From: Aotearoamyces nothofagi
Taxonomy: Eukaryota > Ascomycota > Leotiomycetes > Leotiales > Tympanidaceae
Length of the DNA: 64,000 bases
Direction: 5' to 3'
Assembly (NCBI GenBank): GCA_015345905.1
Contig: JADDTR010000044.1
Span: forward strand, 1 to 64,000
Shown: one piece after another, positions 1-10,710 of the stretch
Layout: each line of letters starts with the position of its first letter
Numbering within the stretch: position 1 is the first letter of the stretch
Translations under genes and position numbers: made by a program
The notes under the pieces: generated by a model
The model's database searches: none
What the model was told of the DNA's origin: nothing
The model's input: the letters and a program-made list of their open reading frames with translations, nothing else

Positions 1-74
<74 letters not shown>
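1..74. other. Homopolymer C run at the window edge
   Basis: Seventy-four consecutive C residues with no interruption. The reading frame of the glyoxalase II gene on the minus strand runs straight into it as poly-G. A run this long at a sequence end looks like a poly-G read artefact or a contig end and not like biology, but I cannot prove that from the sequence. Confidence 0.8.
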
Positions 75-1110
75 ACCTGCCTTCTCGTCACCGATGGTGA
101 ACTTCCCCTGCGTCTCGCTGTTGCGATCCGCAAAATCCTGCAGCCTCTTGATCGCGGCGCTCGGGAGGACCGACGCCGCGAACCTGGCGTTTGACTTCGT
201 ATACTCGTGGCCAGGCTAGATACGTCAGGCAGGGGATGGACAGGGGGGGTTCTCTTCAGACTCACGTAGACCTTGGTGTCGTCGGGCAGCGACGCGAGAG
301 TCTTGTTCAGAGCGGCGTGCATCTGCTCCGGAGTGCCCTCGAAGAATTTGCCGCATCCTGCGCGGAACACGTTCAGTACGGCCTTGCAGCGTGGCCCAGA
401 GAGACGAGGACTTGCCTCCGTGGAACAGGGTGTCTCCGGTAAACACGGCTCTGTCGTCGCCGTCCTGCACGAACCAGCTGATGCTGTCTTGCGTGTGGCA
501 CGGCGTATACAACGCCTTGACAGAGATGCTCCCCACGCGGAAAGTCTCGCCATCCGCGGGCGTCTTGGTCACGGCCTCGCAATCCTTGCCTCCGAAGATT
601 GGCTTTTTCAGCTCTGGATGAGCGAGCTGGGATGTTATTCCTGTTAGAGAGAGGAGGGCACGCAATCGGCAGGAGCATTTGCGGCAAGCAAGTACATACC
701 AGTCTCTTGTTTCCTCCAGCATGGTCCCAATGGCTGTCAGTAATACGTCAGCACTGTTACTTGCAGGTGGCTGGCGCTCATACTGGTGAGTGTTGATAAT
801 TGCTGTAAAGTTGATCTTGCCCGAGCTGATCAGCTCTTTCAGAACCGGCACGACCCTAGAACATACCGTCAGTGCGTGCTGCACCATCTTCTCATGCTGA
901 ACTCACTCGTCTGGATTTGCCGGATCGATGATTACAGCATCTCTGGACTTGTCGTCGATCAAGAGGTAGGCGTAATTATCACCAGTCCCCGTCCCTGTTC
1001 GTTGATATTTAGATTCTCTCCAAGTTATGCTGTGTGCTGGGAGCTGCAGATATTTATGGGCTGGCACTATATACTCTATACTTACACATGGGTATCGACT
1101 TGATCTGCAT
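75..1110 (-). CDS. GLO2: Hydroxyacylglutathione hydrolase (glyoxalase II), 3' end missing
   Basis: Hydrolyses S-D-lactoylglutathione to D-lactate and glutathione in methylglyoxal detoxification, in cytosol or mitochondria. Exons on the minus strand: 1086-1110, 907-994, 784-855, 700-733, 416-627, 266-357 and a last one from 215 down to the C run. The ATG at 1108-1110 gives the family N-terminus [19 protein letters not shown]. Splicing 784-855 to 700-733 rebuilds the metallo-beta-lactamase signature THHHWDHAGG. Further on are the conserved [15 protein letters not shown] and YPGHEYT motifs. The join between 416-627 and 266-357 uses a GC-AG intron (donor GCAAGT) and yields [13 protein letters not shown], as expected for the family. 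The C-terminus beyond TIGDEK is lost at the window edge. The acceptor at 628-632 has a nearby alternative. Identification is firm; only the end is unknown. Confidence 0.93.
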
Positions 1111-1563
1111 CCCGCGAGTAAAGGGAGGCTTTGCATTGGGAATTCAAGATTAGCCAGAGGCCATTTCAAGGCACCTCAGTTCATAATGTCAAAAACTCAC
1201 ACTGGCAACTAGAGTGCGTAGTGGACGTGAAATTGATCGGCTTGAAAATGCTCTGCCGAGCATGGGTGCGAGCTTGACGATGGATGTTAATATATCAACT
1301 TTGTCGAGAACTGCTTACAATTCCACCTACGTTAACTCGACCTGATTCCCCACTTATCCAACTTCACTGACGTCGAAAAGCACGTGCTATCTTATCTACA
1401 CGTGATCACCACCCTTTTATTCGTGGTCCTCAGTCACATCTACCGTAGTTATAGGCATTTATAGATTAATAAATACAGGGGTTGTATCTTTCAGTAACTT
1501 CTAGCTCTGTGCCTATCTATACATGATGTCCATAGGTAACCTTCCCATGCCGAGTGACCAATT
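1111..1563. other. Intergenic, GLO2 upstream / GCD2 downstream
   Basis: No coding frame that I can support. It must hold the GLO2 promoter and the GCD2 3' end. Two ACGTG cores lie near 1381-1405 (bZIP/bHLH-type sites), seen directly but untested. The stretch 1430-1500 is AT-rich. Confidence 0.5.
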
Positions 1564-3100
1564 CTACTGACCCTCATTTGCTAACCGTTGCAATACCGGA
1601 ACCGAACTAGGAGGTACAATGCCAAGTTCCGTGACAATCATGGCGATGTAGTCTGCCGGTGTCACATCATGCATCAAATTTAATAATTGCAGATTCTTCG
1701 ACTCCCGCCAATTCGCCAAAGTGTCATTAGTATTTCCTGGCGTCGTCGACGGTAATAGGAGTTCATCAGGGGGTGCGACTTCGTTGAAAACAATCGAGTC
1801 TAGTGCTACCTTTTCCGTGCACTTGATACTCTCGCAGAGTACAATGACTGGGATGTCAAAGTCGTTTGCCTCCATGGCGACTTGCGACGTGCCGACTCGG
1901 CTATAAAGCCGCCCGTTGCTCATCATAGCATGTGCACCGAGTAGTACCTTCGTGGCATCTTGAACACAGTGGCTCAGGCCGTTCATCAAACAGTACCTGA
2001 CATCTATCCCTAAATCAACGAGGGCTCTCGCAAGCGACTTTCCTTCGAAAAGAGGCCTCGAATCAACGACTATCACTCGGAATTTTCGGCCATCGTTGTG
2101 AGCTTGAGCTAGTGTCTGTTGTACAATACTACTCTTTGCGTATGTAAGGATAACATCGCCATCCTTAATACACTGCTCAGATGCGCTTTTGGATATGACT
2201 GCATCGGCCAAGGTGACTCTATCCCGAATGAACTCGTCGATAGCTTCGCAGAGGGATTCTTTCGCCTGGGCGTCGGGCTCATCAATATCAACCTTACTGA
2301 TCTTCAGTTTGAGCCACCTTATAGCAGTGCCCATCGATACAGAGAGGGGGCGACAGGAAGTCAAATATTCAATTTGCGGCGAGAGGACGTGTGAAGTGAG
2401 ATGTCTGGTTAAAGTGTTGCCTGGTGGAGTGGTATATGATTCAATCACCTGAGCCGTCGTTAGAAGGTATCCTAGTCAGAAAGTAACATCTACTTACCCG
2501 CTTAAATGCTTGCAAAGTAGCTACAAGCCGAGCCGTGCTACCACATATCGTGTAGCTTCTCATCTGCTGGCCCAAAGCTAGGACGGCTGGATGTACCTCC
2601 TTGCTAGCACCAGCAATTGTTGTCGCTCGAGTCTTATAGAGATGTCTAAATAATTCAACAGTCTTGTCTTCTTTCTTTGGTACAGGCGCTGAAGGTTTCG
2701 ATTGCTGTACTCCTCGCAGGGGTATATTCTTGCCATCGGTAGCTCCTGATGCAGTCCGATTATGGTGTCCCTTTCCAGCATCTTTGCCACCCTTGGGTGC
2801 TCCTTTGCCTCCCTGTACTTGTACTGGGGCATCATTCTTCCCTCCTGACGTAGGCGCTGGTGTAGAGACTCCTCCATGTCTGACCTGTAGCTCTTGCTGC
2901 CGTCGCGCTGCTTTTTCAGCTTTCTTCTGAGCCTTTAATTGTGCGCCGCTCAGTGCTGGCGCTCGGGCAGGTCCTGTAGCATCTGGAGTTTTGGAAGCTT
3001 GAACCGTGCCATTTGAATTCGCCTGGTTTTTGTTGGCAGGTTCTGCCGCAGCTGTGTCCTCTGCATGCGTCGTCTCTGGTGCGGGGTCGGACGACGGCAT
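1564..3100 (-). CDS. GCD2: Translation initiation factor eIF2B, delta subunit
   Basis: Regulatory subunit of eIF2B, the cytosolic guanine-nucleotide exchange factor that recharges eIF2 and is inhibited by phospho-eIF2. Two exons, 2498-3100 and 1564-2448, join at AFKR/VIESY to give 495 residues. The N-terminal ~150 residues are low-complexity, rich in Lys, Ala, Gly and Pro (KAEKAARRQQEL, GGKGAPKGGKDAGKG), as usual for fungal delta subunits. The C-terminal ~300 residues are the alpha/beta/delta regulatory fold, with recognisable segments VIVVDSRPLFEGKSLA, GAHAMMSNGRLYSRVGTSQ and PVIVLCESIKCTEKV. I chose the ATG at 3098-3100 (MPSSDPAPE). The same frame stays open to another ATG at 3197-3199, adding 33 residues with a hydrophobic stretch that is atypical for this protein. 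Family call is firm; the start is less certain. Confidence 0.92.
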
Positions 3101-3824
3101 ATTCAAGTAGACCGTGGTCGCAATGAGTAGAATAAAAATCAGTGGCACAGTCGCTTTCCTAAGATGTGGCGTGTATCTATCGACCAATTTTTGGCTCATC
3201 GATTGAGGGCTGGATACCGAAAAGATGTAGTTATCATGATGCTTGAGAAATTGTGATTTACGAAATTTGATCGAGAGGTTTGAGTCACAGAAGCGTCAAC
3301 CCTTGAGCGACCGACTTTTGGTATCACCAGCTCTTATTAGACTGGCACCGTTTGCGCGTAACGTAGGATGTACAGGTAGAGATATCTCAAATCGAATAGC
3401 CGTCAAGTGCAGAATTACTTAGCAGGAACTTGAAAGCACAGTGAGGCTGAAGATCCTAAATTAAGCGCGACGGGAACCTTGCACAAGCGTCTGATATAAA
3501 GTCGCTTCAATCAGATGCCATTTCTAGCTGCGTGCTCGGGTGAAGGTACATCTATTTGGCGCACCACCACTTTATCCAAGAGGACTGTATTGAATTGGAA
3601 CTGGGGGGTCAATTTGTATGTTTTGTAATTACTGGTGTTTTGAATAGATCGACAGAGCATTCGTATTTCATGCAATTCCAAATGACACTTAACTGCGAAG
3701 CGTTCGATTTCCATGACCTGAAATAACACTTTCTTGATAATGACAATAAGCTGTTTTAGTCTCTAGACCTCGGCCTGCCTGCATTCTATTGACTCTTCTG
3801 TTGTCTTCACATGGCCCAATATAC
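3101..3824. other. Intergenic upstream of GCD2
   Basis: Contains the GCD2 5' region and the 3' end of the next minus-strand gene. Apart from the in-frame open extension of GCD2 up to 3199 I see no supportable gene. Codon structure is absent and the base composition is ordinary. Confidence 0.5.
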
Positions 3825-4167
3825 CTAAGCCTCGGCCTCACTCGCCTGTCTCTCCGCCCTGCGTGCCCTCTTCTCCAAAATGCTCGTCCTCCGCGCATTC
3901 AAAATGGCTTGTTGTCTATTTTCCACTCCTGTCATCCAGTATCCGAAGCTTGCTCCTGCGCCGGCGAAAACCGGATATGCCCATAGCGACTCCTTGTTAA
4001 AGAATGGCCGCATCTCAAGACCAAGTTGCCATACACGGACAGCGAAGCCTTCAAGAATTATGTTAGCAAAGCGTATGCGTAATCTATTTAAGCATTGCTG
4101 CTTTCTACGGACAGAGGAGGGGAGATGTCGTACCGAAGCCCCCCCAGAACAGGATCTTGTGCACCAT
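3825..4167 (-). CDS. Small membrane protein, probable mitochondrial complex I accessory subunit
   Basis: Two exons, 4134-4167 and 3825-4048, give 85 residues beginning MVHKILFWGGFGFAVRVWQL. The first exon encodes only 11 residues, so the gene is easily missed. Residues 5-15 and about 36-48 (AYPVFAGAGASFGYW) are hydrophobic. The C-terminal third is basic and probably helical (RRTSILEKRARRAERQ). The pattern MVHK-LFW-GFG-AVR-WQLG-EMRPFF matches, from memory, a conserved fungal mitochondrial protein often labelled NADH-ubiquinone oxidoreductase 14 kDa subunit. That label is recall, not a search result. The gene being real is well supported by clean splicing; the function is tentative. It is divergent from SHG1. 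Confidence 0.7.
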
Positions 4168-4487
4168 TGTGAGAGCCCCTGAGGTGATGTATCGTTGCTA
4201 TAGGAACAGTATAGACTGTAGATATCAGTCCTTCGGATTCGCAGACAGCGGAACTTTTATGTGCGTCCGCAATGGCTGATTTCTTAGAGATGGTGATCTT
4301 GAAGTCGGTGATTGAAGGTGGTAATGCCGGATGATCATCGCTTAGTCCCACGGCCAACGCAGTACTAGCCTTAATCGCGAAGCGCGTCACCCTTACCTCG
4401 AAATCCAAACCTTCCACAATGGACTGATTTTCACAGACTTTGGACCTCACTGGTAATTGTTCCTCTGAAGGGGATGATAGTCTAGCG
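4168..4487. promoter_or_regulatory. Divergent promoter region, complex I-like gene / SHG1
   Basis: A 320-bp gap between two start codons pointing away from each other. It must carry both promoters. I see no clear TATA element or named motif. A short in-frame ATG-bearing stretch (4440-4487) precedes the chosen SHG1 start. Confidence 0.5.
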
Positions 4488-6989
4488 ATGTCGGCATCAA
4501 AACAGCCAGTTTTAGTACCCGAGCCTCCAAGAAAGAAGCTCAAAACATCAGATCTGCCACTGTCCTCTGCGACTCGAAGTGCTATTGAAGGACTTGCGCA
4601 TACTTTCAAGAAAAAGGGAGGGTATGATGCTCTCAGGAAAGAAGTATGGGAGAAGTTTGAGGCTAGCGTAAGTCACATCGAATGTCAGGACAATGCCATA
4701 CAATCTGCTCACGTGTACCTTGTCCGATATTAGGACTACGAGACTCAATTCACGAAATCTATCCTTGAGAAGGCCGAAGAAGAGCTGGAGGAGAATCCTC
4801 AGCAGCTCCTTACCCTAGATCGTTCGAAAGCGTCTCTACTACTTGAGGGTGTAATAGATCGGGCTGGTATCTACCACGGTGCCGAGGAGGAAATCGACAA
4901 ATTAATAGATGACCATATTGAAACTATTGAACGGGGAATTCGTGGAATTCGCAAGAACGACGTTGGCGAAGAAGTAGCGATGGCAGAACAGCTCAAAGGA
5001 AGCAAGACAGACGAACAATATACCGAGGAGGCTACTATTCGAAGAGAAGAGCGGGAAAAGGTCAGGACAGAGTTGCGGGAGAAGGAACGTGCTATAGTTG
5101 AGGAGAAGAGAAAGATCGAGAAAGCAAAGAGGCGGGAGGAAGAGCGGAAGGCCGAGGCCGAACAAGAGAGGAGACGCGAAGAACGGGAAGCACGAAGAAA
5201 GGCCGAGCGTGAAGCAGAACAGGAACGCGAGCTGGAGCGGGAACGGGAACGGGATAGAGAAAGGGAAGCTGATCGTAGCCGAGATCGTGATAGGGATATG
5301 GCCAGAGACAGGAGGCGTGACGATGATGGGCGGCGACGGGACTCAATACGGGAATCACGTCCTCTGGAGCAAAAGCAAACCCTCTCCCAGGAGGAAGTGG
5401 AGCGTCTGGAGCAGGAAGCCCTCGCTGTGCTCATGAAGGAGGGCAAGCGGGTCTCGCAAAGGTCGAGACAACAACTGGAACCTGAGGTTGACGAGACACT
5501 GGCACCACCACCTCGAAAGGCAATGCCTGCTTCTGCTATCAAGCCCATCTCGAAGTCAACAGATATTAAAAAGGAGCCCGTAAAGGTGAAGACGGAAGAT
5601 GAAAGTTCAACCACGCCACGCCATGCTGACGACGGCAAATCCGATGATCGTGATAAGAGAAGCAGGGTCCGGAGCCGCAGTCGAGGGGGGGACTTTTCAC
5701 GGCGTGCTAGCCGAGATCGAGATCGGACAGAGCGTTCGCGACGTGGCAGCACAGATCGTGACGACGGAAAAAGGAGAGACGACTCTCAAGACAGACGGGA
5801 TCGTCACCGACATGACAGCAGAGATCGTGGCTCAAGGACGAAGGATCGTGATGACCGACCTCGGCGTGATAGTAGAGATCGTGATGATCGACATCGCAGG
5901 GACAGCCGGGACCGCGACGATCGCCGGAGACGAGAGAGCAAGGACAGCAGAGATCGATCTCGTGATCGAGATCGAGACCGAGATCGAGACCGAGACCATA
6001 AACGCAGCTACAGATCACGCTCGCGAGACCGGCGCCCTCGCAGTCGCAGTCCGCCGCGCCGAGACTATAAGACCACGGAAGAGTTGAAACAAGAGGCTGT
6101 AAAGAAGCGAGAACTTGAGGCCAAAGCGTACCTGGCAGCCCAGAAAGAAGCTCGAGAGAAAGGACTCCCTGTGCCTGGCTTTGATAGGCCAAGAGTGGAC
6201 GGCTTCGCCAAACCAACATGGGGTGGGCATAGAGAGGATGCCGGGCATGTTTCAAGAAAAAGGGATGCAGATACTGCTGGGCTCAGCAGCCCTGTAACGG
6301 CCCGGAAAAGGGAATCCTCCAGAGACAGGGAACACGATAGAGATTCAACCCACAGAGGATCTCGAATTAGGAGCAGGTCGCGAACGTCAGCCACTCACCG
6401 TAGCAGCCGAGTCGATAGGAGCACCAGCCCTGTCAATATTGACCGGTACGTGCCTGGTGGACGCAGTAGCAGCCGACGTGATAGCGTCACGGTTCGAAGC
6501 CCTACAAGAAAAAGAGAAAGGAGCCGTTCTCGGGACCATGACCGCGACCGTGACCGTGCTCGTGAACGCGATAGAGACAGAGATAAAACTTCACGACGAG
6601 AGAGAGACGACCGTCGGGAATCCGGCCGTTATTCATCGAAGCTTGGTGCGGTCGGCGCGGACGACCACGAGGATGTCAAACCTAGTCGACGAAGGTCCCG
6701 TTCTCGAAGCCGCAGCCGGAGTCACCGCAGAGACAGAAGCAGGGAGCGGGATCGTGTAAAGGAGAGAGCTCGTAGCCGCAGCCGCAGCGCAGTCAAAAGG
6801 AAAGAAACGAGCAGGAGGGAGCGGAGTCGGTCGAGGAGTCGCGATCGGGAGTCACGCAGGCATAGGAGCAGGAGTCGTGATCGTGAGCGAGATCGAGACA
6901 GCCGGAGGCCATCTGATATCCCATCGCGCGATCGTAGCAGGAGCAGGAGCAGGAGCAGAGAAGTCAAGAAGGAGTCTCGAAGGAATTAG
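4488..6989 (+). CDS. SHG1: COMPASS complex Shg1-domain protein with long RS/RD-rich tail
   Basis: Predicted subunit of the Set1/COMPASS histone H3K4 methyltransferase complex in the nucleus. Exons 4488-4667 and 4734-6989 encode 811 residues. The Shg1/BOD1-type domain lies in about residues 25-135: LTHTFKKKG-like start (GLAHTFKKKGGYDALRKEVW), then after the splice DYETQFTKSILEKAEEEL and ASLLLEGVIDRAGIY. Residues ~150-260 form a highly charged coiled coil of Glu/Arg/Lys. The rest is low complexity in RD, RS and SRSRSR repeats, much longer than the yeast protein, and resembles SR splicing factors. The purine-rich repeats create long shadow frames on both strands, which are not genes. The start at 4488 (MSASKQPV) is the first ATG giving a basic, nuclear-type N-terminus; an upstream in-frame start at 4440 is not excluded. 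Confidence 0.88.
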
Positions 6990-7052
6990 ACATTTGTATC
7001 GCCTCACTTTCTATCTAGGTAGTATGGCTATAACAGTCTCGGTAGCAGGGGG

Positions 7053-7109
7053 ATTAATTCCTCAATTGTTTATTAATTCCTCAATTGTTTATTAATTCCT
7101 CAATTGTTT
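7053..7109. repeat. Three perfect 19-bp tandem copies
   Basis: The unit ATTAATTCCTCAATTGTTT occurs three times without change at 7053-7071, 7072-7090 and 7091-7109. It lies in the convergent 3' gap between SHG1 and UBP1 and ends in a T run. Each unit contains the palindromes AATT and CAATTG. Perfect identity suggests recent expansion. Confidence 0.97.
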
Positions 7110-7268
7110 TTTTATATACTTCCGTACTATAAACGTTCTCAAGTCCAACCGTAACATTACACTTATTAAAACGCCTACGTGCTCTGCGTGCAGGCCTCAT
7201 TGTCCCAATCAAATCAAATATACCGGCCCAACACCTCGCTATGCAAAATCAAAACGTGCCACCAATGC

Positions 7269-9347
7269 TTAGACCATGACCATGCTACCTGAAGACGGTA
7301 CACCTTGTCCCTTGCTCTCACCCTTATGATATGATCCACTGCTCTGTATATACGGTGGAATAACTATGGCCCTTATTGGGTGATAATCTCTCTCCTCTGC
7401 CGGACCTTCGTCGTCTGAGACGCTGGTTGCAACGCTTGGCTCGCGAATCATTTGTGTAGAGCTACGAGTATCCGCAGATGAGTCGTCCAGGTCACTGCTG
7501 TCATCCTCTGGCAATGGGATACCCGATGCTATCGCGACCTCCTCATTCGAGACGGTGACTGATGCAGGTTCTAACTCGGTAGCTTTAGAGGCGACAAACG
7601 AAGCAGGCTCGACACAATCGTAGAAGAGCATGAAAGCGCCTCCTTGACTGAGGACATTATCCTCGCTTACCTCTGTCACATCGTCATCGCTCAGTCGCCA
7701 CCATTGCTTCTGCTTTAAATCTTTATCATCAGAAACGTTTGGTACTGGATGCTTCCTATAGGCGATGTAATGCCCATTTTCATGCCGGCCGTAATGTGTC
7801 ACAACTGCACGAAGTTCATAGATCGGACCACTAATCCTGGATGTGTTATGTCTGCCAGCAATCATAGATTGAGCTGGATCCAACAGCCATTCCTCGTAAT
7901 GACTCTCTGTGTCTGTGCCTGAGCTTCCAAGACACCAAGACCCGAGGTCGAGGCGTTTCGGGAATCTGACTTCTGCGTAGTTCTTTTTCAGTTCGCCGGT
8001 GAGTTCATCGAACAGGCTTCGATTCACATGCATAGCTAATGATTTCGGTGGCCTAGCAATGACTGCTTGACGTGACTTAGTCGTTGCCACGCGATTCCTG
8101 GGTGGAATTTTGCATTTCTGAGTGAGTGTCTTGTCCTCATAATCATCATCCTCTAATGCTTCAGTAACCGTCCGGAGTCGGGCTGCTGTTGAGTTGCGTA
8201 TGTGATTGTCTTCCGAAGCATCCTTTGTCCGCTGGAGAAGCATATTAAGCAGATGCTGCGTTTTTAGTAGAGTACACTTTCCGCACTCTACTCCCTCAAT
8301 CGGCTCAAGCTTGGTATATTCGTCGAGGCACTCGGCGATATCGTAGTACCAAGCTTTACCCAGAGGCACAGTCAAGCAGTTGAATGGTATCATGGAAAGC
8401 CCCTCAGCGTAACCACAACGGGTACATCCAACCCGCTGAGCCAACAGACCTTCTAAAGGGTTTCGAAGATTGGATGTGCAAATTGACTCCAAATTTTCAA
8501 ATTTTGAAGCTCTCTGTGCCAGTTCTTTCAAGCTCGGTATTGCTTCCAGACCCTGTGTTGACTTTATCAACTTTGCTGCCTTCATGACTTCCTTATCAAT
8601 CTCGTCCAGCACTTTAGAGAAATATTCCTGCGCATCCTGCTGCTGCCAACTGCTCATCGATTTTAAGGTCGCTGGAGTCCATATCCGTTTCCCGTTATTC
8701 GAGGGATCGAGAAGTCGTCCAATTAGACCTCGCAAAGATTCCGACATCTTCATATCCGATTTTTCTGCAACTTCGTCCGACCCCACAGTGCTCGCCGGAT
8801 CTACAAGATAATCTGAAAACGAATCTAGAGATGCTAGACCCTGGAGAACGCTATTCTGGTAGCAAGAATTATCCCAGTTTCCCAAGCCTGCAGGGCGACC
8901 ATCATCTGATTGAGGGCCCATATTCAAGCTGGATAGGCTTGACAGCCTTCTTCGCCCAGCTTGCACCACTGTTGTTATAATACTACCTGGTTTGTCAAGA
9001 CCAAGAAGTCGCCTCATCACTTGACTCTTCGCCGCGTGAGTTCGGGGTATGCTACGAATAGTTGGATCGGCTATTGAAAACAACTTTAGGTCATTGTCAA
9101 GAACGTCGAGTAGTCGGGACGGCGTCGCATATACGAAACAGTTCCAAAGCAGCTCTAGCAATGACAGCAAGTTGCGGTCCAACGCATGAAACGCGGTGTA
9201 TAGGAGCCCGAGCCCTAGAAGCGTAAACGGGATCACAACTCTCAGAACCTGTTGCCAGTTAAACTTGGCGTCACGGTAATCTTGATGGTATTCGTTGTCC
9301 GGATCACCTCCATATATGTCGCTCAAGAGTTGATCTTGCGAGCTCAT
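7269..9347 (-). CDS. UBP1: Ubiquitin C-terminal hydrolase, membrane-anchored UBP1 type
   Basis: Deubiquitinating cysteine protease of the USP family (C19). Single exon, 692 residues. A transmembrane segment lies near residues 36-55 (VVIPFTLLGLGLLYTAF), placing the catalytic domain in the cytosol on a membrane, as for Ubp1 or mammalian USP30. The Cys box GLGNWDNSCYQNSVLQ is near residue 160. A CTRC...CGKC zinc ribbon lies in the fingers region. The His box HYGRHENGHYIAY is near residue 525. The C-terminal ~100 residues are acidic and Ser-rich, probably disordered. The Cys box has WD in place of the usual NT/NL residues before NSCY, which I recall from other filamentous fungi. The region between the USP boxes holds a long insertion, common in this family. 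Start ATG at 9345-9347 is the only sensible one. Confidence 0.93.
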   Translation of the reverse strand: MSSQDQLLSDIYGGDPDNEYHQDYRDAKFNWQQVLRVVIPFTLLGLGLLYTAFHALDRNLLSLLELLWNCFVYATPSRLLDVLDNDLKLFSIADPTIRSIPRTHAAKSQVMRRLLGLDKPGSIITTVVQAGRRRLSSLSSLNMGPQSDDGRPAGLGNWDNSCYQNSVLQGLASLDSFSDYLVDPASTVGSDEVAEKSDMKMSESLRGLIGRLLDPSNNGKRIWTPATLKSMSSWQQQDAQEYFSKVLDEIDKEVMKAAKLIKSTQGLEAIPSLKELAQRASKFENLESICTSNLRNPLEGLLAQRVGCTRCGYAEGLSMIPFNCLTVPLGKAWYYDIAECLDEYTKLEPIEGVECGKCTLLKTQHLLNMLLQRTKDASEDNHIRNSTAARLRTVTEALEDDDYEDKTLTQKCKIPPRNRVATTKSRQAVIARPPKSLAMHVNRSLFDELTGELKKNYAEVRFPKRLDLGSWCLGSSGTDTESHYEEWLLDPAQSMIAGRHNTSRISGPIYELRAVVTHYGRHENGHYIAYRKHPVPNVSDDKDLKQKQWWRLSDDDVTEVSEDNVLSQGGAFMLFYDCVEPASFVASKATELEPASVTVSNEEVAIASGIPLPEDDSSDLDDSSADTRSSTQMIREPSVATSVSDDEGPAEERDYHPIRAIVIPPYIQSSGSYHKGESKGQGVPSSGSMVMV

Positions 9348-9657
9348 CGCAAGGCATATGGTCGGTAGTAGGAAGGGCGGTTCGCCGACTAGGTTTTCAT
9401 TGAGGTTTGACTATATTCGATGTATGCAGGGACTATTGATGGCTTTGTGGTATACTCGATTTGTTGTGGGTTGGAATGGTAAGGTTCAAATAATATTTCA
9501 AAAACCATGTACCAGATCATTGCTGATGCATGCATGGCTTTGCATGTGAGCGCCACACTAGCGCACGGCGTTTGTGTTCGCCGAGAACATCTCAAAGAAT
9601 TTCGAGAACATTTGGAGAACCCCATATTTGCGTGAAAGAAATCAACAAAACGTAAAA
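9348..9657. promoter_or_regulatory. Divergent promoter region, UBP1 / ALB1
   Basis: A 310-bp gap between opposed start codons. AT-rich, with a GCATGCATGGCTTTGCATG stretch near 9528 (overlapping ATGCA repeats). No named site can be assigned. Confidence 0.5.
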
Positions 9658-10285
9658 ATGGCCAAGACAGCAGCACCGAAAAAGAAAGGATGTGAGTGAT
9701 ACCTAGATTGAAGCCTTCTTCGACCAGAGCCTTCTTTGATCATATACTAAACCTGCTCTAGCATTATCCGTTCACTCTCGAGCAGCAAAGCGGGCTTCCT
9801 CTCCCAGTATTGATACCGACAAATCTCTCAAAGAGATCCAACCACCTACCGAGTCAAAAAAGCAGCAACATTCAGTCCTTGCTGTCCACCAAGGAGCCGG
9901 TATTACTAAAAAATCGAAGAATGGACGAAAGTCAGTGCTCAGTGCCAAAGCAAAACGGCGGCAAGAGAAGGGTTTAGATCGGGCTGAAGCTGTGATGGAC
10001 AAGAAGGAAACAAAAATTGAGAAGAGCAAAGGAAGGGCTAGAGTAGTACAAGAGAGAAGCAAAGCTTGGGATGACTTAAACCGAAAGATGCTTGCGAAGA
10101 AGGCTCGCGAGGAGGCATTAGAGAAAGAGAACTGGATCGATGAGGAGGATGACGGAGAGGACGTGGAGATTGGTGATGCAGCACCGAACAATATCGGCGA
10201 TGTACAAATTTCTGATGCTCCGGCGGAAAATATGGCATCTATTTCAAATACAGAAGCGCCTGTTGATGAGGATGAGATTTTGTGA
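9658..10285 (+). CDS. ALB1: Ribosome biogenesis protein Alb1
   Basis: Shuttling pre-60S factor that binds Arx1 and helps export and final maturation of the large ribosomal subunit. Exons 9658-9691 and 9762-10285 encode 185 residues. The first exon gives only MAKTAAPKKKG, and the splice restores SLSVHSRAAKRASS, the conserved Alb1 N-terminus. The middle is basic with a helical KKSKNGRKSVLSAKAKRRQE segment and an invariant-looking SKAWDDLNRKM. The C-terminal 60 residues are strongly acidic. The neighbour downstream on the same strand is LAS1, another 60S assembly factor. Identity by sequence pattern is good. Confidence 0.88.
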
Positions 10286-10710
10286 TCTGGCTCGGTATGG
10301 TTGATGGCATGGCGTTGGGCGTCCTGAAAATAGAAAGTATACCATTCGAAGCACATATAGAAGTAATCTTAAGCGGTGATAAATTTGTTTCTCTATCTTA
10401 CGCACTCCCTCGAAATGTGAATTCATATGATCGGGAGAGTGATAGTAGCCGACGCTGCCATATTCCCCGGTGTTAGAAACTTATCACAAGGTAAACAGTA
10501 AACTTACGGCAATCGAATATGTTGGTGCATGTGGTCCATCGAACATCAACCAATTTGATAGAGTGGTGCTGTTTTGATGCTGTAGATACTACTATCTGTC
10601 CATAAGGCTGAAGGCGAGGCTGGCCGTCGCTTCTCTTAGTGCCAACCACTCCGCCAAAGCATTCTATCAAATCCTGCCCCGACAATTCAAAACTACGAAG
10701 CACCATCAAA
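10286..10710. other. Intergenic ALB1-LAS1
   Basis: No coding signal. It holds the ALB1 3' end and the LAS1 promoter. Nothing repetitive seen. Confidence 0.5.

Noticed and set aside
4871-5752. 293-residue Ser/Arg/Leu-rich frame antisense to SHG1
   Set aside because: Shadow of purine-rich RD/RE/RS repeat codons on the other strand; no domain, no splice logic.
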